DNA from: Fibrobacteria bacterium AD312
GTDB lineage: Bacteria; Fibrobacterota; Fibrobacteria; Fibrobacterales; Fibrobacteraceae
DNA length: 64,000 nt
Direction of reading: 5' to 3'
Assembly (NCBI GenBank): GCA_001462345.1
Contig: LIUM01000018.1
Location: forward strand, 17,753 to 81,752
Shown piece by piece: positions 17,671-26,842 of the stretch. The notes beneath the pieces were generated by a model, which worked only from the letters and a program-made list of their open reading frames with translations, was not told the DNA's origin and searched no databases. Each line of letters starts with the position of its first letter. Within the stretch, counting starts at the first letter, position 1. The position numbers were made by a program, and so were the translations under genes.

Positions 17671-20574
17671 ATGGTTAGTTTTCAATCAAATATTGCGCAG
17701 CAACAAGCCGTTGAAACGACGGAGGGACCGCTTTTAATAATTGCTGGTCCTGGAGCGGGGAAAACAAAAACCCTGGTTGATCGCGTTGTTCATATATTGA
17801 AGACCAAACCAGTTGATGCCTCAAATTTGTTGGTATCAACTTTTACAGAAAAAGCTGCAGCGGAACTGCTCTCCAGAATTTCCTATCGGCTAGATGCCGA
17901 GGGCATGAAAGCAAATCTCCAGGAAATGTATCTTGGGACTTTGCATTCCATTTTTCTTCGCATTCTTCAGGATTATCGAATCCAGGCAGGATTGAAACGA
18001 AGCTTTGCACTTCTGGAGCCATTTGATCAAGACTATTTGGTATATCGCAATCTGAAAAGATTAACTGAAGATGCCAGTCCTAACTTTTTAGACTTGCCGC
18101 CCATGATTTCACAGTGGCGGACAGCTGAGGCTTTAGTTGCTGCAATCAATAAAGTAACCGAAAACGGTTTAAATTCAGAAGACCTGAAAAAACATGACCG
18201 CCTTGATTCTTTAGGCATTATCTACGAACGCTATGTGTCTCTGCTAGATGAAGAAAATGTTCTTGATTTCTCTTTGATTCAGGCAAAATGTCTTTACCTG
18301 CTCAGGGAAAAACCAGATGTATTAAAAGAACTGCGCGAACGACTTCAATATCTGATGGTTGATGAATACCAGGACACAAATCCAGTTCAAGAAAAAATAC
18401 TTTTGTTGCTTGCGGGTGAGACGGAAAACCTTTGCGTCGTAGGTGATGATGACCAGGCTCTCTATCGGTTCCGTGGCGCAACCATCGAAAATATTTTGAA
18501 ATTTCCCAGTCGATTCGAAGCGGGAAAGTGTAAAAAGATAGTTCTCGATACAAACTATCGCTCCCATCCAGGAATCATCCAGTTCTATGATGAATACATG
18601 GCAGCACAGCAGTGGTTTGATTCCGAAGGAAATTGTTTTCGCTATAACAAAGAAATCAAATCTTGTGCATCTGAGTTTAAAGAATATCCCTCTGTGGTGA
18701 AATTAGGAGTAACTTACAATGCTGATCGGGCTCCTGAATTCAGTCAGCAAAAACACTTTGAAGAGGTAAAACAGTTTATTCGCAAATTGCAGGATTCGGG
18801 AAAACTTACTGATCTCAATCAAATCGCCTTTCTTTTTAAATCGGTAAAAGGTGATCGTGTACTTGGGCTTGCACGGTATTTGGAATCAAATGGTATCCCA
18901 GTGTTTTCTCCAAGATCGGCTCTATTTCTTGAGAGACATGAAGTTCGATTGATGATTGGAGCCATAGTTTTTTTGTTCCCTATGTTAGACGATGTGCTAC
19001 GGGAAAAATCTCGTTTTGAGCTGAAAGTTTGGGAATATTACCTCGATTGTAAACGCTATTTTGCCGACGAGATCCGTAAAGAAATTACGAAACACAAACC
19101 CATGTTGAATTGGCTTAACGAAAGAGTTCGTGAGCATCTAAATCTGGAACGTCCAACAACCTATGCCTTCACAGCACTGATCTATCGTTTGTTGGCCTTC
19201 CCAATGTTTTCAGAGCTTGTAGATGTTTCGCTTCGCGAGAATGCCTTTGTTCAAAGAGCGGCATATAATCTTTCTCAGCTGACTCAGATTTTCCATCGAT
19301 TCGAAGGGATTCACGATGTTTCCATTCTTACTGAGAAAAGTCTGAATTGGGTTCTGAAAACTTTGTTTAACGGATACTTTCGATATTTAGTGGAAGGAGG
19401 GATTGAGGAGTACGAAGATTTTGAAGGGGGACGTCCTTCAGGTGCAGTTTCGTTCATGACAATCCATCAATCAAAAGGCTTGGAATTTCCTGTTGTGATC
19501 TGTGGTTCCCTAAACACCGTTCCTTCTTCTCAAAACAACGACTTAGATTTATGGCTTGCCGAAATTGAAGGGCGTAAACCTTACGAACCTCTGGACCAGA
19601 TTAAAGGATTTGACTTCTGGAGAGCTTTTTACACCGCCTTTAGTCGAGCTCAAAACCTGCTGGTTCTCAGTGCCATTGAACGCGAAGGTCGTGGACGTGA
19701 ACCTTCGAAATACTTTGATCCGTGGTATTTCAAACAGCCTAGTTGGAGAAAAGCTCGGTTAGATGAGTTAGAGCTCGCTGTTAACAGAGAAGCACAAATC
19801 AAGAAAGAGTACGCCTATACCTCAGATGTATTGCTTTATGAAAACTGCCCCATGCAATACAAGTTCTACAAAGAGATGGGCTTTGCTGAATCTCGCGTTG
19901 GTGGTGCAATCGGTGGTACTTTGCTACATCAGACGATTGAAGACATGCATCGCCATGTGCTAGATGGAAAAGAATCAGAAATTCACGCAGATAATGTGGG
20001 TATATGGTTTGAACAGAACTATAACCTGCTACAAAAGACTCAGGGCGGTTATTTGTCCCCAGGTGTTCGTCGCAGCCTATTGGAACAAGTTCAAAATTAT
20101 AGAATCCACCAAGAAAAGAATTGGGCTGCCATTGTTCAAGCAGAAGTAGATGTTTCTTTGGTCAAAGAAAGCTACATCTTGCATGGGACGATTGACCTTA
20201 TTCGCAATAGCTCTGGAAATATTGAGATTGTGGATTTCAAGTCAGGTAAAAAGCCTGATATGGATTCTGATTGGGGACGCAAAATGCTGCGTCAATATCA
20301 GCGACAACTCGAAATTTATTCTCATTTGGTGGAAGAGCGCACAGGGTACAGTGTTGAATCGATGAAACTCTACTATGCTGGCGAAGGAGATTCAAATTCT
20401 TATGTGAATTTTGCACGTACAGACGTAGACATTGAAAAGACTATTGCCCAGGTGGATAAAGTCATTGAGGCGATTGAAAATAAAGAGTTTAAGCAGACGG
20501 AAACCGCCAAGTGCGACAGGCTTTGTTCGAACTGTGACTTTCGATTTTACTGCAATCCAGGTAAGTATGAGTAA
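17671..20574 (+). CDS. UvrD/Rep-type SF1 helicase fused to a PD-(D/E)XK nuclease with a Cys cluster
   Basis: The 967-aa product carries all SF1A helicase motifs: Walker A GPGAGKTKT near residue 26, VDEYQDTNPVQ (motif II), VVGDDDQALYRFRGA (III), TIHQSKGLEFPVVI (V) and AFSRAQNLLVL (VI). From about residue 725 an AddB/RecB-like nuclease follows: ENCPMQYKFY, GTLLHQTIEDM, GTIDLIR, EIVDFKSGKK and a QLEIYSHL helix. It closes with CDRLCSNCDFRFYC; together with the Cys of ENCP this suggests an Fe-S cluster staple as in AddB. It would unwind and cut DNA. It sits upstream of a type III Mod/Res pair, which suggests a defence role rather than general repair. Confidence 0.85.
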   Translation: MVSFQSNIAQQQAVETTEGPLLIIAGPGAGKTKTLVDRVVHILKTKPVDASNLLVSTFTEKAAAELLSRISYRLDAEGMKANLQEMYLGTLHSIFLRILQDYRIQAGLKRSFALLEPFDQDYLVYRNLKRLTEDASPNFLDLPPMISQWRTAEALVAAINKVTENGLNSEDLKKHDRLDSLGIIYERYVSLLDEENVLDFSLIQAKCLYLLREKPDVLKELRERLQYLMVDEYQDTNPVQEKILLLLAGETENLCVVGDDDQALYRFRGATIENILKFPSRFEAGKCKKIVLDTNYRSHPGIIQFYDEYMAAQQWFDSEGNCFRYNKEIKSCASEFKEYPSVVKLGVTYNADRAPEFSQQKHFEEVKQFIRKLQDSGKLTDLNQIAFLFKSVKGDRVLGLARYLESNGIPVFSPRSALFLERHEVRLMIGAIVFLFPMLDDVLREKSRFELKVWEYYLDCKRYFADEIRKEITKHKPMLNWLNERVREHLNLERPTTYAFTALIYRLLAFPMFSELVDVSLRENAFVQRAAYNLSQLTQIFHRFEGIHDVSILTEKSLNWVLKTLFNGYFRYLVEGGIEEYEDFEGGRPSGAVSFMTIHQSKGLEFPVVICGSLNTVPSSQNNDLDLWLAEIEGRKPYEPLDQIKGFDFWRAFYTAFSRAQNLLVLSAIEREGRGREPSKYFDPWYFKQPSWRKARLDELELAVNREAQIKKEYAYTSDVLLYENCPMQYKFYKEMGFAESRVGGAIGGTLLHQTIEDMHRHVLDGKESEIHADNVGIWFEQNYNLLQKTQGGYLSPGVRRSLLEQVQNYRIHQEKNWAAIVQAEVDVSLVKESYILHGTIDLIRNSSGNIEIVDFKSGKKPDMDSDWGRKMLRQYQRQLEIYSHLVEERTGYSVESMKLYYAGEGDSNSYVNFARTDVDIEKTIAQVDKVIEAIENKEFKQTETAKCDRLCSNCDFRFYCNPGKYE

Positions 20575-20591
20575 GGGTATGGAGATTTTTT

Positions 20592-20810
20592 ATGCTAAAA
20601 ATCGAAGCTCGCCATATTAAGCAACTGAATCCAAATCAGCTTGCTAAAGTTGTTAGAATGCTTGTGCAGATGGAGATAATTCAAAATGACTTAGATCGCC
20701 AGTTTGCCAAATCGCACCAATACATTGAAGAATTAAAAGCGCAAATGCGAGAACGATTTGAACTCGAATTTAAGAAAGAACAAGCCCAAAAATGGCTAAA
20801 CAGGAACTAA
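20592..20810 (+). CDS. Small charged helical protein between helicase-nuclease and Mod
   Basis: The 72-aa product is rich in Lys, Glu and Gln (HIKQLNPNQLAKVVRMLVQ, then a long helix HQYIEELKAQMRERFELEFKK). It looks like a short coiled coil. GGAG lies upstream of its ATG, and the stop at 20808-20810 is 2 bp before the chosen mod start. It may be an accessory or linker subunit of the restriction complex. No family recognised. Confidence 0.65.
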   Translation: MLKIEARHIKQLNPNQLAKVVRMLVQMEIIQNDLDRQFAKSHQYIEELKAQMRERFELEFKKEQAQKWLNRN

Positions 20811-20812
20811 TC

Positions 20813-22708
20813 ATGACCCAACAAAACCTAAACATTCCTATCGATGCAACCAACGTAGACGCCTTAGAATTCGAACCCATTCGCGGTTACCCCATGCTAC
20901 ATTGGAAGGGCAAACGCCCTTTTACTGGCACCCAATTCTACCCAGCACAGCTCAAAGAAACCTATGGTGAGTCACAGAACAACTGGATTAATAAAATTTT
21001 TTGGGGCGATAACCTGCAGGTTATGAGTCATTTGCTCAAAGAGTATCGCGGTAAAGTGGATCTGGTGTATATCGACCCGCCTTTTGATTCTAAAGCAGAT
21101 TATAAAAAGAAGATTTCTTTAAAGGGCAAGCAGGCGACCAATGACCAGAATGCTTTTGAAGAGAAGCAGTACACGGATATTTGGACGAATGACGAATACC
21201 TCCAGTTTATGTATGAGCGTCTGATTATGATTCGGGAGTTGTTGAGTGAGAAGGGGAGTTTGTATTTGCATTGTGATTGGCGAAAGTCTCATTATCTTAG
21301 ACTGATGCTTGATGAAGTATTTGGGATTTCAAATTTCCAAGCTTGTATTTCATGGAGAACGATGACTTCAAGTGGATATAAAGGAAAATTTTCTATTGGT
21401 CGTTCCCATGCAGACATCCTGTATTATGGAAAAACGAAGGAGCCAATTTACAATCCAGTTTATGGGGAGATGACCGATAAAATGAGAGCAAGGTACACCC
21501 ATAAGGATGAGGATGGTAGACTGTGGAAGGACAGTTATTTAGGTGATGTAACAGAGGAAACTTTACAAAGATTACGCCAAGAAAATAAGCTTTATGAAAC
21601 AAGCAATGGTGTACCTAGAATTAAGCACTACTTGGATGAAAACAAAGGATTGCTTGTCGATGATCAATGGGACGATATTGATCCTGAAAACTCCCAATCT
21701 CCAAAGCAAACTGGATACCCTACACAAAAGCCTGAAGAGTTGCTGGCTCGAATTATTAAAATGTCTTCCAACCCTGGCGACTTGGTCTTCGACTGCTTTA
21801 TGGGTTCTGGAACCACTCAAGCGGTGGCCATGAAACTAGGTCGACGTTTTATCGGTGCCGACATCAACCTTGGTGCCATTGACACCACCGTTAAGCGACT
21901 CACAAAAATCAGCGCAGAGATTCACAACCAGCCTCCTCAAATTGAAATTGAATTGGGCGACTCCGAAGACGGCGGAAATAAGAAAAAGGTCGAGACCTTC
22001 TACACTGGCTTCGAAATTTATAACGTAAATCATTACGACGTATTCCGCAATCCTGTAGAGGCCAAACAGATTCTACTCCAAGCGCTCGAAGTGCAACAGC
22101 TCCCTGGAAACACCACCGCCTTCGACGGTGAAAAAGACGGGCGCATGGTCAAGATCATGCCAGTCAACCGCATCGCAACCCGTGCAGATCTCAACGAACT
22201 GCTGGCCAACATCAACGAAAAGTCCTATTCCAAAAAATTCTCCGACAACCCCACCAAACCCGTAGAGCTCATCACACTGGTCTGTATGGGGCACGAACCC
22301 GATCTAGCAGCACAACTCAAAAACGAACTAAAGCCCTGGATCGTCGATGTAGATGTGGTAGACATTTTACGCGATAAGTCGAAGCTAGAGTTCAAGCGCG
22401 ATTCTGAACTCAAAGTGAGCTTGAAAGATGGTCAACTGATCATCGAAGAGTTTTATCCGATGAACTTGCTACAAAAGCTCTCTCTCCAAAAAGAATCCGT
22501 CGAAGATTACAAAGAACTGGTGGATTCGGTAAAGATTGACTGGAATTACGATGGCGCTATTTTCAATCCAACCACGATTGACTTGCCCAGTAAAAACGAT
22601 TTCATAACTGGTTCTTACGAGATCCCTGAAGACGCTGGAACCATTCGCATCAAAGTTACAGATTTACTCTCCGAAAGTGTTGAAATGTCTGTAGAAGAGG
22701 ATGGTTGA
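20813..22708 (+). CDS. mod: Type III restriction-modification DNA methyltransferase (Mod)
   Basis: The beta-class N4/N6 amino-methyltransferase order is visible. The catalytic motif IV is DLVYIDPPFDSK near residue 85. A variable target-recognition segment follows (about residues 170-290). Then comes PTQKPEELLARI with SSNPGDLVFDCFMGSGTTQAVAM (motif I, about residues 315-340). The C-terminal about 250 residues are the extension typical of Mod subunits that contact Res. ATG 20813 has AGGA 8 bp upstream; an ATG at 20792 in the same frame would overlap the small gene. Mod sets sequence specificity and methylates one strand. The variable segment is more AT-rich than the flanking coding DNA. Confidence 0.88.
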   Translation: MTQQNLNIPIDATNVDALEFEPIRGYPMLHWKGKRPFTGTQFYPAQLKETYGESQNNWINKIFWGDNLQVMSHLLKEYRGKVDLVYIDPPFDSKADYKKKISLKGKQATNDQNAFEEKQYTDIWTNDEYLQFMYERLIMIRELLSEKGSLYLHCDWRKSHYLRLMLDEVFGISNFQACISWRTMTSSGYKGKFSIGRSHADILYYGKTKEPIYNPVYGEMTDKMRARYTHKDEDGRLWKDSYLGDVTEETLQRLRQENKLYETSNGVPRIKHYLDENKGLLVDDQWDDIDPENSQSPKQTGYPTQKPEELLARIIKMSSNPGDLVFDCFMGSGTTQAVAMKLGRRFIGADINLGAIDTTVKRLTKISAEIHNQPPQIEIELGDSEDGGNKKKVETFYTGFEIYNVNHYDVFRNPVEAKQILLQALEVQQLPGNTTAFDGEKDGRMVKIMPVNRIATRADLNELLANINEKSYSKKFSDNPTKPVELITLVCMGHEPDLAAQLKNELKPWIVDVDVVDILRDKSKLEFKRDSELKVSLKDGQLIIEEFYPMNLLQKLSLQKESVEDYKELVDSVKIDWNYDGAIFNPTTIDLPSKNDFITGSYEIPEDAGTIRIKVTDLLSESVEMSVEEDG

Positions 22709-22710
22709 GC

Positions 22711-25335
22711 ATGGCTGGTAAAAAAACAAAGAAGACAACGGATACCCATTTAGCCGAACTCCCACACCCCTTCTACGAGCTATTGCGGAAATTCTACGTC
22801 GAAAACCGCGGGCTCATTCGCAAAAAATACCATGTTCTATCCAAAAAGTTTCTCGACCACAACGATCCGTCCCTAAACGGATGGCTACGGGTTCCTCAGT
22901 TCGAGGCTTTGGAGATGTATGTGTTCCTCAAGGAATTCTGCGAGAACCAGCAATTGGCATTGGTGTTTGAAAACTGGGCCTATAGAAAAGAGGGTTTTGA
23001 GGGACGAGCTAATGTGAAAGCACAACAAACCCTGCTTGACGAAATTGATGAGAACACAAAAGAAGAAACTCGTCAGTTATATGAATCGGTAATTGACATC
23101 CTAAAAAAATTTCGTCAGGACTACCCTAACTACATCTTTGCTCTTACCATGGGTCTCGGTAAAACTGTGTTGATGGCAACATCAATCTTCTACGAGTTTC
23201 TTTTGGCTAACAAGTGGCCTAAAGATGAGAAGTATTGTCACAACGCCTTGGTATTTGCTCCTGATAAAACCGTACTCCATTCACTTCGTGAAATTTCCAC
23301 CATGGATAAATCCTTGGTTGTTCCTCCTGAATATGTTCCATGGCTAGAAGCTAATTTAAAATTCCATTTTCTTGATGATGCAGGAACCACATTAAACCTT
23401 TTAGATCATTCCAAATTCAATTTGGTTGTGTCAAATACGCAGAAAATTATTCTAAAGAAAAAGAAAAAAGAAGATACGGCAGCAGGTTCTCTTTTTAAAG
23501 CAGAAGCGAATATCCATCAAGCCAAATCCATAAATGCAGAATTCATGGATCTATACGATTTCGATGAAGCCGATTTGTCTACTAATCAGCGATTCGAAAA
23601 ATTATTACGACTCGATCAGCTGGGAGTTTATGTTGATGAAGCGCATCATGTATTTGGTGCGAACCTTGCTCAAGATTTAGGACTTGAAAAAAAAATCACC
23701 ACAACATCTTTACGTTTGACGATTAACGAACTAGCGGCAGAGCTTAAAACTAGAGGAGCGCGTGTCGTAGCCTGCTATAACTACACAGGTACTCCCTATG
23801 TAGGAACACAGCTTTTACCCGAAGTGGTCTATGCATTTGGATTGAAAGAATCTATTGATGCTGCTTACTTGAAAAAAGCATCTGTTTCTTCATTTTCTCA
23901 TACAAGGTCCAAAGAGTTCCTAAAAATTTCTATCAAAGAATTCTGGGAAAAGTGCGGCGAAAATCGTGTTGAAGAAATGCTCCCCAAAATGGCCATATTC
24001 GGGACCACCATCGAAGAACTGCAAAAGGAAATCAGACCAGTAGTCGAAGAAATATTACATGAGCTAGGGGTTTCTACTTCTAAAATTCTGGTGAATGTGG
24101 GCGATGAAAAACTAACTTCAAACGATGACTTACGTGAATTCCGTCAACTTGATACCCCAGCATCAGGCAAGCAATTTATCCTTTTGGTGAACAAAGGGAA
24201 AGAAGGATGGAACTGTAGATCGCTATTTGCAGTGGCCCTTCACAAAGAACCGAAATCCAAAATCTTTGTTTTGCAGGCTACCATGCGTTGTTTACGTGCC
24301 ATAGGAAAGTCTCAGGAAACAGGACTGGTCTATTTGAGCGAAGATAATCGCAAATTACTGGAAAAGGAGCTCGAAGAAAACTTCCATTTATCAATCGACG
24401 GTCTCAATAATTCTGGTTCCTCCAAAAAAACATACCAGGTGCGCAAACTCCCACCACCTGTGATGGTAAAAGTGAAGCGTGTACATAAAAGACACGAAAT
24501 CAGAGAAAAACAGATTCCAGAAAAAGTGAACCTTGAACTGGATCAGGTCAATCTGGAAAACTATCAGATCGTACGAACAGACGCGTCATTGGATAAACTG
24601 AAAAAAGGAAAAAAGGTTGAGATAGAAAGTTCCAATCAGCGCTCCTATTCAGCTCTGACGTTGGTTGCAGAGGTTGCCCGTTATTTGAATCGATCTCCAA
24701 TTGAAATCAGGAAAATTCTCGAGAATTCTGAAGAAGGGATGTCTGATATTATTGAGCTTGTGAACCGTCATAATGAGATTTTGTTTGACTGGGTGATTCC
24801 TCATCTGTTCAGAGATTTTTATGAAATCGATGAATTCGAAAAGAAAGTGGAAGATGAAATCGATTTGGTGAAAGAGCCTTCACCAGAGGATTTTTACACA
24901 GTACATGCCAGTGAAGAGTTGGTCTATAGAAATACCGATGATGATATAAATACCTTTGTTCACAAGAGCTTTCATCTGGATACCTATGCTTTTGACTCTA
25001 AACCAGAAAAAGAGCTCTTCTGGCGATTTCTGGAGAACCCTAAGGTCGCAAAAGTATGGTTCACGGGTATGCTCACCCACGGTCAGAGTGATTTCTACAT
25101 CAACTATATCGACCCAGAAACCCATACAGTTCGTAGTTATTTCCCTGACTTTTTAGTACAGACCGATGATGGCAAAATGATGTTGATCGAGGTGAAAGGC
25201 GACCACATGATGGAAGACCCTGTGGTGCTGGCTAAGGCACAAGCCGCCTCGGAACTTGCCGAACGCAATGGCTGGGGATATAAGATCATCAAGGGTTCGG
25301 ATATTATGAATCGGAGTAGTGTGTTTTTAGGGTAA
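22711..25335 (+). CDS. res: Type III restriction-modification helicase-endonuclease (Res)
   Basis: The product of about 874 aa has SF2 helicase motifs: Walker A TMGLGKTVLMA near residue 145, DEAH in VYVDEAHHVFG near 310, YTGTPYVG (motif III) and KGKEGWNCRSLFAVAL with QATMRCLRAIG (motifs V and VI). A C-terminal PD-(D/E)XK-type endonuclease is seen as YFPDFLVQTDDGKMMLIEVKG. This is the type III Res order. ATG 22711 lies 2 bp after the mod stop; a TTG at 22705 is a possible alternative. It needs Mod to recognise DNA. Confidence 0.87.
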   Translation: MAGKKTKKTTDTHLAELPHPFYELLRKFYVENRGLIRKKYHVLSKKFLDHNDPSLNGWLRVPQFEALEMYVFLKEFCENQQLALVFENWAYRKEGFEGRANVKAQQTLLDEIDENTKEETRQLYESVIDILKKFRQDYPNYIFALTMGLGKTVLMATSIFYEFLLANKWPKDEKYCHNALVFAPDKTVLHSLREISTMDKSLVVPPEYVPWLEANLKFHFLDDAGTTLNLLDHSKFNLVVSNTQKIILKKKKKEDTAAGSLFKAEANIHQAKSINAEFMDLYDFDEADLSTNQRFEKLLRLDQLGVYVDEAHHVFGANLAQDLGLEKKITTTSLRLTINELAAELKTRGARVVACYNYTGTPYVGTQLLPEVVYAFGLKESIDAAYLKKASVSSFSHTRSKEFLKISIKEFWEKCGENRVEEMLPKMAIFGTTIEELQKEIRPVVEEILHELGVSTSKILVNVGDEKLTSNDDLREFRQLDTPASGKQFILLVNKGKEGWNCRSLFAVALHKEPKSKIFVLQATMRCLRAIGKSQETGLVYLSEDNRKLLEKELEENFHLSIDGLNNSGSSKKTYQVRKLPPPVMVKVKRVHKRHEIREKQIPEKVNLELDQVNLENYQIVRTDASLDKLKKGKKVEIESSNQRSYSALTLVAEVARYLNRSPIEIRKILENSEEGMSDIIELVNRHNEILFDWVIPHLFRDFYEIDEFEKKVEDEIDLVKEPSPEDFYTVHASEELVYRNTDDDINTFVHKSFHLDTYAFDSKPEKELFWRFLENPKVAKVWFTGMLTHGQSDFYINYIDPETHTVRSYFPDFLVQTDDGKMMLIEVKGDHMMEDPVVLAKAQAASELAERNGWGYKIIKGSDIMNRSSVFLG

Positions 25336-25348
25336 TGGGAATTAGAGC

Positions 25349-25666
25349 ATGCAGTTCAAAATTAAAAATTGCACTAACACCGACTCTGCCAAAATTTCCC
25401 TTTCCGAAGGAAAGCTTAATATTAAGTTTGCTCCAAACGGAACAGGAAAAAGTACGATTGCACGTGCAGTACTTCTGGGGACGAATTAAGGTGGGGCGAT
25501 ACCTGAGCTTATGCCATTCAAACTCAGAGCCTCTAATCCTGACGATAATTTAGTGGATATTGCTGTTGACGGCGAAAGACTAGAACTCTATCACCGCCTT
25601 TGTCGCTACTTGTATTCACTGAATCAGCAAAAACGCGTTCTTTTATCTTCAATCCTGGAAAGAAAT
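25349..25666 (+). pseudogene. Remnant of an AAA/SMC-like ATPase, N-terminal part
   Basis: The frame opens 13 bp after res. It reads MQFKIKNC, then GKLNIKFAPNGTGKSTIARAV, a Walker A of the GxNGTGKST type used by SMC/OLD-like ATPases. It meets TAA at 25487-25489 but stays open in the same frame: GGAIPELMPFKLRASNPDDNLVDIAVDGE. One AAT-AAA-GGT to AAT-TAA-GGT change explains the stop. After about residue 75 the sequence changes character and meets the tmRNA-like segment at 25669. All other ATPase motifs are gone. The intact gene was probably a fifth member of the helicase-Mod-Res operon. Confidence 0.6.
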
Positions 25667-25668
25667 AC

Positions 25669-25715
25669 GGGATGCCGCTTTGGACAGGAGTTCGATGGCG
25701 TAGCTCTTAAGCTTT
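25669..25715 (+). repeat. Chimera of the tmRNA 3' end and its downstream repeat, joined at GTTCGA
   Basis: 25669-25695 is identical over 27 bp to ssrA 16294-16320 (T-arm region, ending GGAGTTCGA). 25690-25715 is identical over 26 bp to 16412-16437 of the repeat downstream of ssrA. The two matches share GTTCGA (25690-25695), present at both source sites. It looks like a recombination or deletion joint between ssrA and its downstream DNA, embedded between two gene fragments. Confidence 0.8.
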
Positions 25716-25717
25716 AG

Positions 25718-25987
25718 CTTTTTGGATCATGGTTTGATTTAATAAAAGCTCTAATTCGTTTTAGTGGCATCGCAGCAGAAGAAATGTTGCAAGAAAAATG
25801 GCATCCAAAGCAAAGGCTTGTCAAATCAGAGCAGAATGAACTACAATTGGAAATACCCTACAGTAATGACACAGAATTGTTGATGGATATCTTTCGCTGG
25901 GGTTCTCTGGCTAAAGTTTTAAGTCCACCCGAATTGCGAACCAAAGCCATTGAGCAGCTTAAAACAACTCTCAAATCATACAAATAG
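25718..25987 (+). pseudogene. C-terminal fragment of a WYL-domain transcription regulator
   Basis: The open frame from 25718 reads GSWFDLIKALIRFSG, then EEMLQEKWHPKQRLV, NELQLEIPYSNDTELLMDI and KVLSPPELRTKAIEQL. This is the end of a WYL domain plus its WCX C-terminal extension (WHPxQ...LEPPELR). The N-terminal HTH and most of the WYL domain are absent, cut off at the tmRNA-like joint. WYL regulators (BrxR/CapW-like) commonly control defence operons, which suggests a lost regulator of this island. Confidence 0.65.
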
Positions 25988-26081
25988 TTGCTGATACACG
26001 TTATCTGCGTATCATCTGTTTGCTATTCGGGATACTTTCTACTATGTTTTGGATAAGTTAAACCAAATATAGGAGGATGCC

Positions 26082-26216
26082 ATGTCATCTACTGGAGAAA
26101 AACCCGGCAAAGGAACATACACCTGTAAAAAATGTGGTCAGAAAGTTGTATTAGACGATCACTCAGATACTTTGCCACCTTGTCCTAAATGCAACGCAAC
26201 TGAATATACACCTTAA
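26082..26216 (+). CDS. Small zinc-ribbon protein
   Basis: The 44-aa ORF is too short for usual gene callers. It has a strong ribosome binding site (AGGAGG, 6 bp before ATG). It encodes two CxxC knuckles, YTCKKCGQ and PPCPKCNA, a rubredoxin/zinc-ribbon pattern. A rho-independent terminator follows at once, so it is a complete monocistronic unit. Role unknown; metal binding or nucleic-acid contact is likely. Confidence 0.8.
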   Translation: MSSTGEKPGKGTYTCKKCGQKVVLDDHSDTLPPCPKCNATEYTP

Positions 26217-26224
26217 CATATCTC

Positions 26225-26254
26225 AACCAGAGTCATCATGGACTCTGGTTTTCA
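26225..26254 (+). terminator. Rho-independent terminator after the zinc-ribbon gene
   Basis: A perfect 10-bp stem (AACCAGAGTC / GACTCTGGTT) has a 6-nt loop and is followed by TTCATT. It lies 8 bp past the stop. 26255-26608 holds no visible gene. Confidence 0.85.
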
Positions 26255-26608
26255 TTATAACTAGAGCGGTCATTGTCGTTTGAGCAAAATAGGGTTTGTT
26301 ATAATCAATTTATCAAATTGTCAACGCAATATAATGAAACAGTGAAGTTGATTCATTATGAAACACCGTCACAGAATGCAGCTAGTATTCTTAGTTTATT
26401 TTACTTAAATCGCAATTTAAGCCTGTATTGCTTTTGGCATAAGTTTTGCTGATAGTGTATATATTTCCCCTATAGCTTTTGTTGTTTCTTCTCTTTCAAT
26501 AAACCATTCAAATCAATCACCCCAAAAATTCAAGCGTTGTTTTTTGGTGTGGTGCAATCGTACATATTTTCTGCTTAGGTAATCTTAAGCTGTTTAAAGG
26601 GTATTCTC

Positions 26609-26842
26609 ATGAACAAAGGAAAAAACCAACACGTAGTAAAACATTCCGATGGCTGGGCTGTGAAAGGCTCTGGCAATTCCAGAGCGACAAAAGTTGTGGG
26701 AACTCAGCAACAAGCAATCTCAATTGCACAGGAGATTGCTAGGAATCAAAAATCAGACACTAAAGTGCATGGCCGAGATGGAAAAATTCGTGCGGGCAAT
26801 AGCTACGGAAATGATCCATACCCGCCAAAGGATCGAAAATAG
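26609..26842 (+). CDS. DUF2188 family protein, first gene of the CBASS-like operon
   Basis: The 77-aa product is a complete DUF2188 protein: KNQHVVKHSDGWAVKGSGNS, TQQQAISIAQEIARNQ, VHGRDGKIRAGNSYGNDPYP. Its stop codon (TAG) abuts the ATG of the effector gene with no gap, so the two are probably co-translated. AAGGG lies 8 bp upstream of the start. DUF2188 proteins are small, basic and common in islands, and their function is not established. Being fused to this operon suggests a role in it. Confidence 0.8.
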   Translation: MNKGKNQHVVKHSDGWAVKGSGNSRATKVVGTQQQAISIAQEIARNQKSDTKVHGRDGKIRAGNSYGNDPYPPKDRK

